From: Streptomyces tropicalis
GTDB lineage: Bacteria > Actinomycetota > Actinomycetes > Streptomycetales > Streptomycetaceae
Reading direction: 5' to 3'
Length of the DNA: 64,000 nt
NCBI RefSeq assembly: GCF_029269835.1
Contig: NZ_JARJBB010000011.1
Span: forward strand, 1 to 64,000
The notes below the pieces were generated by a model. That model was not told the origin of the DNA. It worked only from the letters and a program-made list of their open reading frames with translations, and made no database searches. Position 1 is the first letter of the stretch, and each line of letters starts with the position of its first letter. The translations under genes and the position numbers were made by a program. Positions 35,750 to 44,294 of the stretch are shown piece by piece.

Positions 35750-36103
35750 TCAGGTCCACAGCACGGCGATGAAGACGTTCACCGTCGTCAGCAGCCCGAC
35801 CAGGCCGAACAGCCGCTTGTCCACGGTCTCCTCGTCCCGCTGCACGTAGACCAGGCCGAGGATCACGATCAGCAGCGCCAGCTTCACCCCGATCTTCACG
35901 GTGTCGACGGAGTGGCCGTCGGCCTGGTTGAGGCCGACCAGCACGGCGCCGGTGACCAGCATGGTCAGCGCGCCGTGCAGCATTCCGGGGACGAAGCGGG
36001 CCGTTCCACGGCCCATCGCCTTCATCTGGGTGAGGAAGCCGCCGAGCAGTGCGGCGATGCCGACGATGTGCAGGCCGACGAAGAGATGGATGAGTACGTC
36101 CAT
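35750..36103 (-). CDS. small four-helix membrane protein
   Basis: A 117-residue protein with four hydrophobic segments (HLFVGLHIVGIAALLGGFLT, GMLHGALTMLVTGAVLVGL, VKIGVKLALLIVILGLVYV, RLFGLVGLLTTVNVFIAVLW). It contains two His in the first helix and a conserved-looking HGALTML, similar to small DUF2269-like or haem-protein-like families. No function is assigned. Convergent with the TDT-like gene with only 25 bases between stops. Confidence 0.75.
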   Translation of the reverse strand: MDVLIHLFVGLHIVGIAALLGGFLTQMKAMGRGTARFVPGMLHGALTMLVTGAVLVGLNQADGHSVDTVKIGVKLALLIVILGLVYVQRDEETVDKRLFGLVGLLTTVNVFIAVLWT

Positions 36104-36525
36104 GGGTGGGGAGCCTAATCAGGGCCCCGCGGCCCGACGACACCGGGCCGCTCCGCGGGCGGGCGCCGTGCGCCGGTTGCATATATGCGCACGCCCCCAT
36201 AGCACCGGGCCACCGTCCGCAGCCGGGGAATCCTCCGCTTCGGTCATCACTCTGCGTGAAGTCGACGGCCCCGCGTCGCCATTGCGGTCACATGACGTCA
36301 CCTCATGATCTCCTCCCGTCACTTCCGCACATGGAGTTACCGGACCGACACGGAGCGGCATAACGTCCTGCCCCAGGTGACCGGCTCCCCACCGCCGCCC
36401 AGGGCCAGGGGCGGCAGTCGGACACCACCGCCGAGAATGTCCGGCGGCGGCGTGCTCCCCCTGTGCGGGCCGCCGCCGGACGCGCACCGGCACCGTGGTC
36501 GGACGAAGGGACGTGACGGGTCCAG
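36104..36525. other. intergenic region upstream of the second NlpC/P60 gene
   Basis: 422 bases without a gene. Seen here: an AT-rich CATATATGC at ~36179, a perfect TGACGTCA palindrome at 36293-36300 flanked by CA/CC, and a hairpin CCGCCG/CGGCGG at about 36430-36452. Unlike the leader of the paralogue at 33461, I see no ydaO-type riboswitch blocks, so the two wall hydrolases are probably regulated differently. Confidence 0.4.
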
Positions 36526-37587
36526 GTGGCAGCGCACCGCAGGCACCGACAGCGCACGCCGGGCGGCGGCACGGCCCGTACGGCGGTGACGATCGCCCTC
36601 GCCGGCGCGGCCACCGCCACGGGCTTCGAGGGGACGGGCCACGCGGACCCCCAGCCGACGCCGGGCCAGGTCCGGGCGAAGGTGGAGCGGCTCTACCAGG
36701 AGGCGGAGACCGCCACCGAGCAGTACGACGGCGCCCGCGAGAAGGCCGACGCGGCCGAGGGCCGGATCCGGACGCTCGGCGACCGGGCCGCCCGCGCGCA
36801 GCAGGAGCTGAACACCGCCCGGGACGCGCTCGGCACGGTCGCCGCGGCGCAGTACCGGGACGGCGGCTTCTCCCCCACCCTGCACCTGATGCTCTCCGAC
36901 GACCCCGGGCAGTACCTCGACGGCGCCGAGTTCGCCGAGCGGGCGGGGGTGCGGCAGTCGGCCGCGGTGGCCCGGGTGCGCCGCCGGCTGCGGGAGATCG
37001 ACCAGCTGCGCGCCGCCGCGCACGACGAGGTGACCTCGCTCCGTGCGCACCAGGCCGAGCTGAAGCGGCAGAAGGGGACGGTCACCGGCAAGCTGGCCGA
37101 GGCCCGCCGACTGCTCGCCCGACTCTCCCCCGGGCAGCGGGCCTCGGTCGGCGGGGACGGCGGCACCGGCCGGGCCTCCCGCTTGGCCGGGGACGTCCGG
37201 GACGCGCTCGGCGCCGCCGGATCGGCCGCCGCCCCCACCTCCCGCGCGGCGGCGGCCATCACCTACGCCCAGCGCAAGCTCGGCAGCCCCTACGTCTGGG
37301 GCGCGACCGGCCCCGACGCCTTCGACTGCTCGGGCCTGATCCAGGCCGCGTACCGCTCCGCCGGGGTCTCGCTGCCGCGCACCACCTACGCCCAGATCAA
37401 CGCGGGACGCCGGGTCTCCCGGTCCGAACTGCTCCCGGGCGACCTGGTCTTCTTCTACTCCGGCATCAGCCACGTCGGCCTGTACATCGGCAACGGCATG
37501 ATGATCCACGCGCCCAACCCGTCGGCCCCGGTCCGCGTCGCGCCGATCGACCAGATGCCGTTCGCGGGGGCGACGCGGGTGGCGTGA
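36526..37587 (+). CDS. secreted NlpC/P60 peptidoglycan hydrolase (paralogue)
   Basis: A 353-residue protein with the same architecture as the protein at 33461: basic N-terminus, short export signal (TAVTIALAGAATATG), coiled coil ~50-220 and an NlpC/P60 domain. Catalytic Cys lies in FDCSGLIQAAYRSAG, His in ISHVGLYIGNG, and MMIHAPNP follows. The signal peptide is weak, with an acidic break soon after. GTG start; the nearest purine run GAAGGG is ~15 bases away, longer than usual, so the start is less certain. Confidence 0.88.
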   Translation: MAAHRRHRQRTPGGGTARTAVTIALAGAATATGFEGTGHADPQPTPGQVRAKVERLYQEAETATEQYDGAREKADAAEGRIRTLGDRAARAQQELNTARDALGTVAAAQYRDGGFSPTLHLMLSDDPGQYLDGAEFAERAGVRQSAAVARVRRRLREIDQLRAAAHDEVTSLRAHQAELKRQKGTVTGKLAEARRLLARLSPGQRASVGGDGGTGRASRLAGDVRDALGAAGSAAAPTSRAAAAITYAQRKLGSPYVWGATGPDAFDCSGLIQAAYRSAGVSLPRTTYAQINAGRRVSRSELLPGDLVFFYSGISHVGLYIGNGMMIHAPNPSAPVRVAPIDQMPFAGATRVA

Positions 37588-37600
37588 GGCCCGCCGGCCC

Positions 37601-37900
37601 TCAGGCGCCGCGGGCGTGCGCGACGAACGCGGTCCAGGCTGCCCCGGCGACGGCGAAGCGGGAGCCCTGCGGGCCGGGTTTCGAGTCCCGGACGTGGACG
37701 GTGTGGGGGCAGGGGGCGACTTCGTTGACCGTCTCGTCGTCCAACGGCGGACAGCTTCCCCCGATCAACGCCCGCGCGTACTCCTCCGTCTGCAACAGGC
37801 CCGGAATCAAAAGCGGTTCGCAGCAGGCGAAGCTGCCGACCACGGCGCCGAAGGACAGGGTGGCGACGGCCGCGTCACCCGCGGAGCGCGGGCCGGGCAC
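37601..37900 (-). pseudogene. fused remnant of XRE-DUF5753 and DUF397 genes
   Basis: The 99-codon frame begins with a DUF5753 core (CEPLLIPGLLQTEEYARALI, then PPLDDETVNE). It continues directly into the C-terminal half of a DUF397 protein (VHVRDSKPGPQGSRFAV, then AWTAFVAHARG). These families are normally two adjacent genes, and the helix-turn-helix and most of DUF5753 are missing. An internal deletion has joined the ends. The frame is still open, but a functional product is unlikely. Confidence 0.75.
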
Positions 37901-37939
37901 GCGCGCTGTTCCGGGCGCAGGCGGTGTCCTGAGGTCCGC

Positions 37940-38262
37940 CCGGCGAGGCGACGGACGCGGCGGAACTGCTGCTCAGCGAGCTGGTGACGAACGCGTACCG
38001 GCACGCGGAGGTGCCCGGCGCGAGATCCGGGCCCGATGGGAGGTCACGGAGGACCGGGTCCGCGTCACCGTGGCCGACGCGGACGGTGCGCTCCCCGGGG
38101 CGAGGACGGCGGGCGCGGACGACGAGTCCGGGCGCGGCCTCGCCCTCGTCGCCGCCCTGGCGGACGACTGGGGAGCGGCCCGCAGGGCGTGCGGCGTGGG
38201 CAAGGAGGTCTGGTTCCTGCTGGTCCTGCCCCCGGCGGCCGGGCCGTCGGGGGGCGTCGGAC
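37940..38262 (+). pseudogene. frameshifted ATP-binding (HATPase, anti-sigma-type) remnant
   Basis: One frame encodes DAAELLLSELVTNAYRHAEVPG, the N-box of the HATPase_c_2 family. The continuation (REIRARWEVTEDRVRVTVAD, then ESGRGLALVAALADDWG and GKEVWFLLVLP, the G-boxes) is in another frame, so the coding frame is broken near 38017-38022. No intact start is present. This protein normally accompanies XRE/DUF397 pairs, so this and the neighbouring remnant are one decayed locus. Confidence 0.7.
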
Positions 38263-38268
38263 CGGGCG

Positions 38269-38994
38269 TCAGACCAGGCGGCGGGCCGTGGCCCAGCGGG
38301 TCAGCTCGTGGCGGTTGGAGAGCTGGAGCTTCCTGAGGACCGCCGAGACGTGGGACTCGACCGTCTTCACGGAGATGAAGAGCTGCTTGGCGATCTCCTT
38401 GTAGGCGTAGCCGCGGGCGATCAGCCGCAGTACCTCCCGCTCGCGCTGGGTGAGGCGGTCGAGGTCCTCGTCGACGGGCGGCGCGTCGGTCGAGGCGAAG
38501 GCGTCGAGGACGAAGCCGGCCAGGCGGGGCGAGAAGACGGCGTCGCCCTCCTGCACCCGGAAGACCGAGTCGACCAGGTCGGCCCCGGTGATCGTCTTGG
38601 TCACGTAGCCCCGGGCGCCGCCGCGGATCACGCCGATGACGTCCTCAGCCGCGTCGGACACCGAGAGCGCGAGGAACCGCACGGGCCGCTCGGCGTCGGC
38701 CATGAACGCGGAGCAGCGGCGCAGCACTTCGACTCCGCCGCCGCCGGGCAGGTGGACGTCGAGGAGGACCACCTCGGGGCGGGTCGCGGTGATGACGGTG
38801 ACCGCCTGGTCGACGTCGGCGGCCTCCCCGACCACCTCCACGCCGGTCTCCTCGGTCCGGCCGATCTCGGCCTGGACGCCCGTACGGAACATGCGGTGGT
38901 CGTCGACGAGGACCACCCGCACGTGCCGCCCGCCGGGGACCCCGGCCTCCTGCGCCGCTCCCGGCGTGCCGTTCCCCTCGGTCGGGTCGCTCAT
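38269..38994 (-). CDS. NarL/LuxR-family response regulator
   Basis: A 241-residue regulator. The receiver domain starts RVVLVDDHRMFRTGV with acceptor Asp in VVLLDVHLPGG and ends with a TKTITGADL lysine region. The output domain is LuxR-type: LTQREREVLRLIARGYAYKEIAKQLFISVKTVESHVSAVLRKL. Its ATG overlaps the kinase TGA by one base (TGATG), so the pair is co-translated. The probable targets include the 11-bp direct repeats at 40408-40436 upstream of both this operon and the PspC gene. Confidence 0.93.
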   Translation of the reverse strand: MSDPTEGNGTPGAAQEAGVPGGRHVRVVLVDDHRMFRTGVQAEIGRTEETGVEVVGEAADVDQAVTVITATRPEVVLLDVHLPGGGGVEVLRRCSAFMADAERPVRFLALSVSDAAEDVIGVIRGGARGYVTKTITGADLVDSVFRVQEGDAVFSPRLAGFVLDAFASTDAPPVDEDLDRLTQREREVLRLIARGYAYKEIAKQLFISVKTVESHVSAVLRKLQLSNRHELTRWATARRLV

Positions 38995-40283
38995 CACGTG
39001 TCCTCCGCCCTCTCCATCTCCAGCTCGACCTCCGTGCCGCCACCGGGCACCGCGCGCAGCCGCGCCGTGCCTCCGTGCCGTTCCATGCGGCCGATGATCG
39101 ATTCTCTGACGCCCATGCGGTCGGCGGGTATCGCGTCCGGGTCGAAGCCCGGCCCGCGGTCCCGGACGGACACGAAGACCGTCCTGCCCTCGACTTCGGC
39201 GTAGACCTGCACGGCACCCCCCTCGCCACCGTACTTGGCGGCGTTCACCATCGCTTCCCGCGCGGCCTGCATCTGCGCGCCGATCCGGTCGTCGAGCGGG
39301 CAGTCGCCGACGACGACCACCTCGAGCGGGACGCCGTGCTTGTCCTCCACCTCGGCGGCGTTGCGCTTGACCGCCTCGGCGAGGGTGGCCGGCTCGTCGG
39401 CCTCGTCCTTGCCGGTGCCCTCGGGCTTGTAGAGCCAGGCCCGCAGGTCGCGTTCCTGGGCGCGGGCGAGGCGGCGCACCTCGCCCGGGCTCTCCGCGTT
39501 GCGCTGGATCAGGGTCAGGGTGTGCAGCACCGAGTCGTGGACGTGGGCGGCCACCTCGGCGCGTTCCTGGGCGCGGATGCGCATCAGGCGCTCCTCGGAC
39601 AGGTCCTGCGTCATGCGCACCAGGTACGGCCCGGCGAGCAGGGTGACACCGACGAGGACCGCGAGGGCGGCCTGCAGGACGGAGCCGAGGTGGGTGCCGG
39701 CGCCCTGGAGGACGAAGATCCCGGAGACCCCGGCGGTGACCAGCAGGACACCGCCGACGGTCCGCAGCAGCGTGAGCGTGCGGCGGCGCCGGCCGACCTC
39801 GGCCCAGCGGGCGCGGCGCGCGTTGTCGGCCTGGCGCCACACGAGGGCGACGCCCGCGCCGACGAGGACGGCGGGCAGCAGGTACGCCTTCGCGCCGCCG
39901 CCGAGGTTGACGCTGCCGACGAAGACCGACGCGACGACGACCATGAGGAGCAGGGCCACGATCTGGCCCTTGTCCGGCCGGCGGGCGACGAGCCGGCGGC
40001 GGCCGTCGGCCGAGGTCTCCGTGGCGACGGGGGTGGGGGCCCGCTGGTCGCCGACGCCGCCGACGCCGAGCGGGACGAAGAACCAGAAGGCCGCGTACAG
40101 CAGCGCGCCGAGCCCGTCGGCCATGAACAGGCCGACGAAGACGAGCCGGACCCAGACCACGGGCAGTCCGAGGTGCCCGGCGAGACCCCGCGCGACACCG
40201 CCGAGCCAGCGGCCGTCGCTGCTGCGGTAGAGCTTGCGCGGGGGCCGCGGATCGTCGAGGGGCAGGCTTGCGGCGTCCGGCAT
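38994..40283 (-). CDS. PspC-domain sensor histidine kinase
   Basis: A 429-residue membrane kinase. The N-terminal PspC domain is LYRSSDGRWLGGVARGLAGHLGL plus a hydrophobic helix; three or four further helices run to ~residue 215. HisKA_3 phospho-acceptor lies in ERAEVAAHVHDSVLHTLTLI, and HATPase motifs include REAMVNAAKYG, RDRGPGFD and GVRESIIGRMERHGG. This is the actinobacterial PspC envelope-stress-like type. ATG at 40283 is chosen over in-frame upstream GTGs because the PspC domain begins shortly after. Divergent from another PspC gene. Confidence 0.93.
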   Translation of the reverse strand: MPDAASLPLDDPRPPRKLYRSSDGRWLGGVARGLAGHLGLPVVWVRLVFVGLFMADGLGALLYAAFWFFVPLGVGGVGDQRAPTPVATETSADGRRRLVARRPDKGQIVALLLMVVVASVFVGSVNLGGGAKAYLLPAVLVGAGVALVWRQADNARRARWAEVGRRRRTLTLLRTVGGVLLVTAGVSGIFVLQGAGTHLGSVLQAALAVLVGVTLLAGPYLVRMTQDLSEERLMRIRAQERAEVAAHVHDSVLHTLTLIQRNAESPGEVRRLARAQERDLRAWLYKPEGTGKDEADEPATLAEAVKRNAAEVEDKHGVPLEVVVVGDCPLDDRIGAQMQAAREAMVNAAKYGGEGGAVQVYAEVEGRTVFVSVRDRGPGFDPDAIPADRMGVRESIIGRMERHGGTARLRAVPGGGTEVELEMERAEDT

Positions 40284-40317
40284 GCCACCGATGGTCACAT
40301 GCCCGTGCACGGGGAGC

Positions 40318-40436
40318 ATCAGGGTCGGCCCCGGAGAGTCCCCTGATCTTCCCCGGTGCCGCGGAATCCCCCCGAATTCCCGGCGCTCGCCCGGGCGTCC
40401 GCCGCGGATCAGGGACGAATCAGGGTTCGACCAGGG
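40318..40436. promoter_or_regulatory. repeated ATCAGGG operator in the PspC divergent region
   Basis: Three direct repeats at exactly 11-base steps read ATCAGGGACGA (40408), ATCAGGGTTCG (40419) and ACCAGGGTCGT (40430). A further ATCAGGG at 40318-40324 faces an inverted CCCTGAT at 40341-40347. Helical-period repeats in a region shared by a two-component operon and its neighbour are typical of response-regulator sites. Confidence 0.6.
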
Positions 40437-40481
40437 TCGTCCCGGCTGCCGCGGCGGCAGCGCGCCCGTCACCATGGACCC

Positions 40482-41930
40482 ATGACGAACCAGGGCGCGC
40501 CGGGACCGGGCGGACGGCCGGGTGCCGCCGGCACGGCGCACCCGGGCGGAGGGCCGGGCGTGACAGGAGCGGCGGGGCGGCAGGAGTCCGGCGATCCGGC
40601 GGCGGGGGGCCGTGCGGCGGAGCCGGGCACCCCGGACACGGCGCCGCCGCGGCTGCGGCGGGACCGGCGGCACCGGATGATCGCCGGGGTGTGCGCGGGG
40701 CTGGGGCGGCAGTGCGACATGGACCCGGTGATCTTCCGGATCACGCTGTCCGTGCTCGCCGCCACCGGTGGCATCGGCCTCATCTTCTACGGCTTCGCGT
40801 GGCTCCTCGTCATGGAGGACGGCGAGGAGGAGAACGAGGTGCGCAAGCTCCTCACCGGCCGCGTCGACGGGCCCACGCTGGCGGCGGTGCTGTTCGCGCT
40901 GGTCGGCTGCGGGGTGTTCCTGTCGATGCTGCGCAACGGCGGGGTGCTGGCCTTCGCCGTCGTCGTCTCCCTCCTGCTCGCCGGCGCCGGGTACTGGTCG
41001 CTGCACCGCGGGGCGCCCGACCAGGAGTCCGCCCCGGGGGCCCGGCAGGGTGCGGGCCTCGCCGCCCAGGCGGTGGCCGACGCCCCGCCGGAGGCGCAGG
41101 CGCCGCCGGTCCCCGCCGCCCACGCCTCCTGGTGGCGCGACCCGATCGTGAAGGACGGCACCCACGTCGGCGGCACCGGATACCTGTGGGGGCCGCAGGA
41201 CGTCCGGGATCCCGGCGTCGCGGCGCCCGGCCGGGACCGCGCCGCCCACGACGGCCGGCTCGGGCGTGCGGGGCGCGTCGCGGTGGCCCGGGACCGCGGC
41301 CCGCGCCGCATCGGCGGCCCGGTGTTCCTGCTCGCCCTGGTCGCGGGCGGCCTCGGCACCGCCCTGACCTGGGACGGCCATCCTCTCGGCACCAGTCTCC
41401 AGACCGGGCTGGCGTGCGCCCTCGCGGTCTTCGGGCTGGGTATCGCGCTGAGCGCGTTCGTGGGCCGGACCGGCGCGGGCACGGTGTTCTGGGCCGTCGT
41501 CACCGCAGCCCTGCTGGCCGGATCGACGGCGCTGCCGCAGGACGTCTCCACGCACTGGGCGCGCCGGACCTGGCAGCCCGCCACCGCGGCCGACGTCCGC
41601 CCGGCCTACGACTTCGGCACCGGCGCCGGCACCCTCGACCTGACCCGGGTGCGGCCCGGCGCCGGGCGGACGGTGAGCACCCGGGCGGAGATGGGCGCCG
41701 GGCGGCTGCGGGTGGTCGTCCCCGCGGACGTGACCGTGCGGATGGCGGTCGACGTGGGCGTCGGCGACATCCAGCTGCCGGGGGACGGCCCGAAGGACGT
41801 GGACGTCGCGCCGGGCCGGCATCGCCGGGTGACCCTGCCCCCGGCGGCCGGCACCCGTGACGCGGGCACCCTCGGTCTCGATCTGCAGATCGGCCTCGGA
41901 CAGGTGGAGGTGAGTCGTGCTGCGTCATGA
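40482..41930 (+). CDS. PspC-domain membrane protein with C-terminal beta (LiaF-like) region
   Basis: A 482-residue protein. After a Gly/Pro-rich tail, residues ~65-120 are a PspC domain (LRRDRRHRMIAGVCAGLGRQC, then hydrophobic IGLIFYGFAWLLVM). Further helices lie at ~135-180 and ~280-370. The C-terminal ~110 residues are a beta-rich repeat domain (GTLDLTRVRPG, VVVPADVTVRMAVDVGVGDIQLPG) similar to LiaF/DUF2154-type domains. In Lia-like systems such proteins restrain the sensor kinase; here it is divergent from one. No ribosome site before the ATG, so possibly leaderless. Confidence 0.85.
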   Translation: MTNQGAPGPGGRPGAAGTAHPGGGPGVTGAAGRQESGDPAAGGRAAEPGTPDTAPPRLRRDRRHRMIAGVCAGLGRQCDMDPVIFRITLSVLAATGGIGLIFYGFAWLLVMEDGEEENEVRKLLTGRVDGPTLAAVLFALVGCGVFLSMLRNGGVLAFAVVVSLLLAGAGYWSLHRGAPDQESAPGARQGAGLAAQAVADAPPEAQAPPVPAAHASWWRDPIVKDGTHVGGTGYLWGPQDVRDPGVAAPGRDRAAHDGRLGRAGRVAVARDRGPRRIGGPVFLLALVAGGLGTALTWDGHPLGTSLQTGLACALAVFGLGIALSAFVGRTGAGTVFWAVVTAALLAGSTALPQDVSTHWARRTWQPATAADVRPAYDFGTGAGTLDLTRVRPGAGRTVSTRAEMGAGRLRVVVPADVTVRMAVDVGVGDIQLPGDGPKDVDVAPGRHRRVTLPPAAGTRDAGTLGLDLQIGLGQVEVSRAAS

Positions 41931-42156
41931 CGTCCAGCCCGGGAGGCTGGTGGCCGGGATCTTCCTCACCACCACCGGGGTGGTCTTCGCCGGGGACGCG
42001 GCCGGGGCCTGGCGGATCCCCTGGTTCGTGGTGGTGCCCCTGGTCGTGGGCGGTCTGAGCCTGGCGGCGGCGGTCGGGGTCCTGCACCGCGGCCGAAGGC
42101 GCCGCCGCGCGGTGCGCGCCCCGGCGGGCACCCCCGGCCGGACCCGAACGGGCTGA
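41917..42156 (+). CDS. small two-helix membrane protein
   Basis: A 79-residue protein with hydrophobic segments LVAGIFLTTTGVVFAGDAAG and WFVVVPLVVGGLSLAAAVGVL and a very basic C-terminus (RGRRRRRAVRAP). The GTG start overlaps the end of the PspC gene by 14 bases and is preceded by GGAGGTG, so the two are coupled. It is probably an accessory of the same envelope-response unit. Function unknown. Confidence 0.75.
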   Translation: MLRHDVQPGRLVAGIFLTTTGVVFAGDAAGAWRIPWFVVVPLVVGGLSLAAAVGVLHRGRRRRRAVRAPAGTPGRTRTG

Positions 42157-42157
42157 C

Positions 42158-42685
42158 CTACCGGCCGTCGTCCCGCCTCCGGCGCCGGGCCCGCAGCGCC
42201 GCGTCGAGGGAGAACTCCGGCGCGCCCGCGAGGACCAGGGGCAGCCAGGCCATCAGGTAGGCGAGGTCGTTGCCGTAGTAGTAGGGGCTGGTCGACCAGC
42301 TGACGGTGAGCCACAGGCTCAGCGAGATGAGCGCGCCGCCGAGCGCGGCGACGCGACCGAGCAGTCCGAGCAGGGTGCCGGCGCCGACGGCCAGTTCCCC
42401 GAGGGCGATGGCGCAGCCGAAGCCGACCGGGTTGTGCAGGGCCAGGTCGACGAGGGCGGGGACGGCGGCGGAGTCGCGGATCGCGTGCATGGTGTCGCCG
42501 ATCGACCCGGGGCCGGAGGCCTTCAGGAAGGCGCCGTCGGTGAGCTTGTCGACGCCCGCGTAGACGAAGGTGACGCCGAGGAAGAGGCGCAGCGGCAGGA
42601 GGGCGTGGCGCGCGGCGGCCGCGCGCAGGTCACCGCCCCGGCCGCCGTAGGAGATCTGCGTGTCCGCGCGCATACCGTGAGTCAT
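42158..42685 (-). CDS. DoxX family membrane protein
   Basis: A 175-residue protein with four hydrophobic helices. DoxX features are LPLRLFLGVTFVYAGVDKLTD at the first helix, NPVGFGCAIALGELAVGAGTLLG, and a SPYYYGNDLAYLMAWLPL segment. DoxX-type proteins are linked to quinone/redox functions, but the substrate is unknown. The ATG at 42685 follows AGGTGG. Its stop lies within two bases of the convergent small membrane protein's stop. Confidence 0.85.
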   Translation of the reverse strand: MTHGMRADTQISYGGRGGDLRAAAARHALLPLRLFLGVTFVYAGVDKLTDGAFLKASGPGSIGDTMHAIRDSAAVPALVDLALHNPVGFGCAIALGELAVGAGTLLGLLGRVAALGGALISLSLWLTVSWSTSPYYYGNDLAYLMAWLPLVLAGAPEFSLDAALRARRRRRDDGR

Positions 42686-42867
42686 CGCTGCCAGCCACCT
42701 CTCACCGCGGTGCCGATGGGCCCTCACCGACGATACGTACGCCGGGGGGCGGGAGTTCAACACGGAAGGCCGTTTTTCGGCGTGTCGGCGTGTCGGTGTG
42801 CCGGCGTCCGGCGTCCCGTGTCCGGGGCAGGGCGGCGGGCGGCCGGGGAGAGGACGGGCGGCGGAGG

Positions 42868-44145
42868 TCAGTCCGTGACGTCGATCGTGTACCGGTTCGT
42901 CTCCGCGCCGGCCGCGGTCACCACCTGGACCTCGACCCGGCCCGGCTCCACCTCCGCCGGGACCGGCACGGTCAGCACCGTGTCCGTGGGGTTGCCGAAA
43001 CCGCCCGCGACCGGCACCAGCGGCACGTGGACGTGGACCGTCCCGATGCGGACCACCATCCGGGACAGCCGGTCGGCCCCCTGCGCCCCCGGCGGCACGA
43101 AGCCCGCCCCGCGGATCTCGATGTCGTCGCCGGTGCGGATCGGCCCGTCCAGGTCGCCCGCCTCCCGGGACCGCACCACGGACAGGATCACCGCCCGGCC
43201 GCCCTCGGCGTACTTGCCGGCCAGGTAGGTGGCCGCCGACACCAGCACCACCACCGCGAGCCCCCACGGCAGGTCGGGCAGCCGGTCGGGGCGCCGGGCC
43301 AGCCGGACCGCGGCGAACGCCACCGCCACGGCGGCGACCGCGACGTACTGGATGTCGGTGAGGGCGCCGCGCCCGGCGTCGTCGGTGAGCAGGTCCGCCG
43401 CCCGGGGCCGGTCCCCGGGCACCTTCTGGAGCCGCTGCCCGAGGACGCGCAGCCCGACCACCCGGCGTGCCAGCACCGCGACCCCGCACACCACGGCGAG
43501 CACGGTCACGAGGCCCGCGCCGCGCGCCAGGTCCAGGCCGGAGATCAGCGCGTCGCGCTCCGCGGGGTCCGAGGCCAGCACGAGCCGGCCCACCAGGACC
43601 AGCACGGCGTACGCCACGAACAGCACCCACACCGCGGCCACCGCCCGGGAGGTGGACAGGCGGTTGTCCTCGCCGATCACCGGGGCCAGCGCACCGCCGC
43701 GCATCCGGTGGAACCAGGAGGCCGCCGCCACCGCCCCGGTGAACACGACCCCGGCCAGCAGCCCCGCCGTGCGTGCCGCGGTCCAGCCGGTGCCGACGGC
43801 GGTGAGGGCCTGCACGAGGAGCAGCAGCACCAGCGCCGCGCCGACCGCGCCGGCGGTGCGGTGCCACAGCCGCGCGAGCCACGCCCCGCCCTCCGCCCGG
43901 CCGCGGGCGGCGACCAGCTCCGCGGACTGGGTCAGCTCCTCCGACACCCACTGCCGCGAGGCCGACGCCGAGTGGGCGACCGCCGCGGGCAGTCCCTGCC
44001 CGGCGGCGAACGCATCGCGCTGGACGAGGAAGGCGGCCACCGCGCGCCGGTGCCCCTCACGCGCCCCGAGCGGGCAGTCACCGCAGGTGCAGCCGCCCTC
44101 GTGGGCCGCAGGCCCGGTGCCGCCCCTCGCTTCCTGTACCGCCAC
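42868..44145 (-). CDS. polytopic membrane protein with C-terminal IPT/TIG-like domain
   Basis: A 425-residue protein. The N-terminus has a compact Cys cluster (CTCGDCPLG), possibly metal-binding. About eight hydrophobic helices follow between ~95 and ~345. The last ~85 residues (DIEIRGAGFVPPGAQGADRLS through TDTVLTVPVPAEVEPGRVEVQVV) look like an IPT/TIG immunoglobulin-like domain, probably facing outward. GTG at 44145 follows GAGGAAGG by 12 bases; an earlier GTG at 44181 is possible. Function unknown. Confidence 0.75.
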   Translation of the reverse strand: MAVQEARGGTGPAAHEGGCTCGDCPLGAREGHRRAVAAFLVQRDAFAAGQGLPAAVAHSASASRQWVSEELTQSAELVAARGRAEGGAWLARLWHRTAGAVGAALVLLLLVQALTAVGTGWTAARTAGLLAGVVFTGAVAAASWFHRMRGGALAPVIGEDNRLSTSRAVAAVWVLFVAYAVLVLVGRLVLASDPAERDALISGLDLARGAGLVTVLAVVCGVAVLARRVVGLRVLGQRLQKVPGDRPRAADLLTDDAGRGALTDIQYVAVAAVAVAFAAVRLARRPDRLPDLPWGLAVVVLVSAATYLAGKYAEGGRAVILSVVRSREAGDLDGPIRTGDDIEIRGAGFVPPGAQGADRLSRMVVRIGTVHVHVPLVPVAGGFGNPTDTVLTVPVPAEVEPGRVEVQVVTAAGAETNRYTIDVTD

Positions 44146-44294
44146 GCCCGACGCCCGCCTTCCTCGACACCTTCCGAACACCCTTGTCCAGCAAGCGAAT
44201 TGTGCCCTACCGAACCGGGCCTCGCGGACCGCCGGTGAGGTCGGCGCGGGTGACGCCGGGGCCCGGCGCGTTGACCGGCTGGGAGAATCCGGGC

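Noticed and set aside
36693..37262. 189-codon frame opposite the second NlpC/P60 gene
   Set aside because: Pure antisense shadow with Ala/Arg/Ser composition.
38269..39840. Open frame extending the response regulator far upstream
   Set aside because: The extension is the out-of-frame shadow of the sensor kinase. The ATG at 38994 overlapping the kinase stop begins the receiver domain correctly.
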